From Gelidibacter maritimus (GTDB lineage Bacteria; Bacteroidota; Bacteroidia; Flavobacteriales; Flavobacteriaceae), in the NCBI RefSeq assembly GCF_014062315.1, contig NZ_JACGLT010000003.1, forward strand, positions 62,001 to 126,000: a stretch of 64,000 bases of DNA. Reading direction: 5' to 3'. Below the pieces are notes generated by a model. It saw only the letters and a list, made by a program, of their open reading frames with translations, was not told the origin of the DNA and ran no database searches. The position numbers were made by a program, and so were the translations under genes. Positions 62,304-64,000 of the stretch are shown here, piece after piece. Positions within the stretch are counted from its first letter, which is position 1, and each line of letters opens with the position of its first letter.

Positions 62304-62318
62304 TAATCTAAAATTAGC

Positions 62319-62666
62319 ATGATGTTTGCGTTAAAAGCTGCCATACTTTATTTTTTTGGATGGTTTGTGTTGTTTGGATCAGCTGACCCCACGACATTGC
62401 CAAGTGCATCTTATACGCCTGTAGATAGTATTTCTGCACCATACGATCAAGATCATAGTCCGTTGTTTTTGGATGCTGTTTTTGAGGTTAATCAGGCATC
62501 TACACATGAAACACCATCCGTAAAAACCTTTTCGCAGCCAACTGATGCGTACCAACGAACAGTAGCTGCATCCTCTTATTCCCTTTCATATTATAATATT
62601 GGCCAACAAATTGTGGTCAACTTCACTATAAAGGATATGATTTTTCCTTTTCATTGTTTTACATAG
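62319..62666 (+). CDS. Small exported or membrane protein of unknown function
   Basis: A 115-residue protein with an N-terminal hydrophobic segment (MFALKAAILYFFGWFVLFGSA) that may be a signal or anchor. The remainder is polar and Ser/Thr/Pro-rich, ending with QQIVVNFTIKDMIFPFHCFT. No family recognised. The start ATG 62319 (next codon also ATG) is 16 bp after a good -7 box, which supports it as a real gene. It is downstream of the LytS/LytTR pair. Confidence 0.6.
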   Translation: MMFALKAAILYFFGWFVLFGSADPTTLPSASYTPVDSISAPYDQDHSPLFLDAVFEVNQASTHETPSVKTFSQPTDAYQRTVAASSYSLSYYNIGQQIVVNFTIKDMIFPFHCFT

Positions 62667-62728
62667 GCTGATTTTTTTCTCGTTTAAAATCTTATAGGTG
62701 TCAATCACACCTCTTCAAGTCTATAACA

Positions 62729-62893
62729 TAATACCAAGTTAACAATGTCATGTTGTATTCAAGCTTGTTCATTTTCCGTTCTATTTCCTTGTTTATAATT
62801 CCCATAGCTAAGACTATGCAAATTAATCACAGCGAATAGAACAAAAAGGCAACATCGCTTTCTGTACGACATTACAAGATTAAATTGGTATAA
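62729..62893. repeat. About 160-bp palindromic (MITE-like) element
   Basis: A long imperfect inverted repeat centred near 62811. Matched arms: ATACCAA (62731) with TTGGTAT (62885); AATGTC (62744) with GACATT (62868); GTTCTATT (62778) with AATAGAAC (62835); CATAG (62803) with CTATG (62814); plus weaker matches between. No open frame is inside. It has the build of a non-autonomous mobile repeat or a large hairpin RNA. No second copy is in this window. Confidence 0.55.
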
Positions 62894-62910
62894 TTTAAAA
62901 ATATAAAACA

Positions 62911-63414
62911 ATGGATATATCATTAAATATGGTGATGCTCATCGTAGTACTCATCGTTATCGTTCCTTTTGCCTGGTTTATTTGGGCAGAAAAAAGTGCC
63001 GTTTCTAAAAAGAAGAAAACATTCCAAAAAATTGCACAGTCAGAAAATCTAAAATTCACGAAGGTTGAATATTGGAACAATCACTGCTTGGGTTATGACG
63101 GCCAAGAAAACATCTTGTTATATAACAATTTAAGCACTTCAGATTCTGAATTTCAAAAAGTGGAATTGGATGATGTCAGAAAATGTGTTATCAATAAAAT
63201 TAATAAAGATTATAAAAATGGTGATAAGCATTATTCTGAAATGGTGCGTCTGGATTTAGAGTTTACTTTTGTGTCCAACAAGCCTCCAATGACCATTACG
63301 CTATTTAATGTGGACGATAATTTTTCACAAAATCAAGAAGTAGCACGTGCCGAAAAATGGTTGGCATTGATCAATAAACATAAATACAACAAAAACAATA
63401 TTGTAGCGGCATAA
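62911..63414 (+). CDS. Membrane-anchored protein of unknown function
   Basis: A 167-residue protein: one N-terminal membrane helix (MLIVVLIVIVPFAWFIWA, about 8-26), a basic stretch (KKKKTFQKIAQ), then a soluble domain (YDGQENILLYNNLSTSDSEFQKVELDDVRKCVINK, LDLEFTFVSNKPPMTITLFNV). No family recognised; the layout suggests a small signalling or regulatory membrane protein with a cytoplasmic domain. A terminator-like hairpin follows. Confidence 0.75.
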   Translation: MDISLNMVMLIVVLIVIVPFAWFIWAEKSAVSKKKKTFQKIAQSENLKFTKVEYWNNHCLGYDGQENILLYNNLSTSDSEFQKVELDDVRKCVINKINKDYKNGDKHYSEMVRLDLEFTFVSNKPPMTITLFNVDDNFSQNQEVARAEKWLALINKHKYNKNNIVAA

Positions 63415-64000
63415 ATAGCACAGACTCATAAAAAGCCATCTCTTATAGACCTTTTGATCATTTTTAATTGGAAGTATTACGGAGATGGTTTTTTTTACTT
63501 TTATCTCTTTTAAATTAAAACTGATTAGGTAATAGTTGGAGCCATATTGAATTTCTGAAATTTAGTTTATAATGACCTCCATTTTTGTTTTATTGGGTAC
63601 AATTAAAGTTAAGACGATATACTTATGTGCATCTATTTTTGCTTCCAAAATTTTGACACGTTCTGATAGCTATCGGATTCACCAATTTTCACGGATTCCT
63701 TCCTGAAAAGTTGTAAAATTTTTTTGCTATCTATTTCACGAATGCAACGGACTTTTAGTCTGTTATAAAAACCCCTACAAGGACATCTGTCTGGCTGACC
63801 CGCGAAATGGCGTCGAAAAAAAATATGGTACTTTAGTCCCTAGTAGATTAGTTATAAGTAAATCCGAAAATTAAGTTTTTAATCCAAATTCAAATAGCGT
63901 GTAGTCAATGTTTTAAGCTTAAAGTCTTGAGTCTTGGGTCTTTTAGCGCAGCGGTCCTGTTTCTTTTCTCTGACATTATTTATCTTTCATAAAAATTTTT
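63415..64000. other. Gene-free right edge
   Basis: Apart from the hairpin at 63431-63497 nothing codes convincingly on either strand. A palindromic GATAGCTATC (about 63665) and a short run of AGTCTTGAGTCTTGGGTCTT-type units (about 63915-63942) are the only patterns seen. The next gene must lie beyond the window. Confidence 0.5.
63431..63497 (+). terminator. Terminator-like hairpin after the membrane protein
   Basis: CCATCTC (63436 onward) pairs with GAGATGG (63482 onward), with A4 before and T8 after; the loop of about 39 bases is long, so efficiency is uncertain. Confidence 0.5.

Noticed and set aside
63655-63680. Palindrome GATAGCTATC as a possible operator or IS end
   Set aside because: Such short palindromes recur in flavobacterial genomes from memory; no element, gene or second copy supports it here.
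1-64000. tRNA, rRNA, transposase or integrase genes
   Set aside because: Looked for cloverleaf-like, rRNA-like and DDE/tyrosine-recombinase-like patterns; none seen. Short genes could still be missed by eye.

Overview
The window reads as a chromosomal segment of a marine-type Bacteroidota, most likely a Flavobacteriaceae member. The signs are: three SusC/SusD-class genes plus a truncated SusC at the left edge, four secreted proteins with type IX secretion (T9SS) type A sorting tails, ECF sigma/FecR pairs, LytS/LytTR regulation, A+T-rich intergenic DNA without Shine-Dalgarno signals, and TAnnTTTG-like -7 boxes. No rRNA, tRNA, CRISPR array, transposase or phage gene was recognised.

Layout. (1) 1-8684: 3' part of a SusC-like receptor, then SusD, a DUF4843-type lipoprotein, a PKD-like lipoprotein, a thioredoxin-fold lipoprotein and, after a 194-bp gap, a secreted gingipain (C25)-like protein. 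This suggests uptake of peptide or protein rather than sugar. (2) 9064-16957: divergent FecI-type sigma and FecR anti-sigma genes, then SusC with an STN signalling domain, SusD and a second TlpA-like lipoprotein. This is a self-regulated TonB-dependent uptake locus. (3) 17383-28185: four T9SS cargo genes in a row (PPC/GEVED protein, fibronectin-III adhesin, 540-bp-repeat adhesin, apparent seven-bladed propeller). They share leader, start-region and terminator sequence. (4) 28257-33211, minus strand: ECF sigma, TPR-bearing anti-sigma-like membrane protein, and a large TPR-CHAT (caspase-like) membrane protein. (5) 33363-35738: an unknown lipoprotein and a threonine dehydrogenase-type epimerase.

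(6) 36189-40740: two tandem PepSY-like secreted proteins, an NtrC-type sigma-54 activator and, convergent and overlapping its 3' end, a hybrid histidine kinase with REC and HPt domains. (7) 40922-49433: mostly housekeeping and accessory genes (M13 and M28 metallopeptidases, TPR protein, SDR, CBS protein, zinc-ribbon protein, spermidine synthase-like methyltransferase). (8) 49474-52347: a duplicated, tail-less ssb gene with an almost unchanged leader carrying three 10-bp iterons, flanking a redoxin and a small monooxygenase-like gene. (9) 52455-63414: S9 peptidase, histone deacetylase-family protein, an unknown secreted pair, a LytS/LytTR two-component system with a small downstream gene, a roughly 160-bp palindromic element and a membrane-anchored protein.

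The points I find most worth following are the ECF sigma/TPR/CHAT locus, the SusCD plus redoxin plus C25-like locus, the ssb duplication with its iterons, the long palindrome at 62729-62893, and the shared non-coding flanks of the T9SS cargo genes. All family assignments come from reading motifs; no database search was run.
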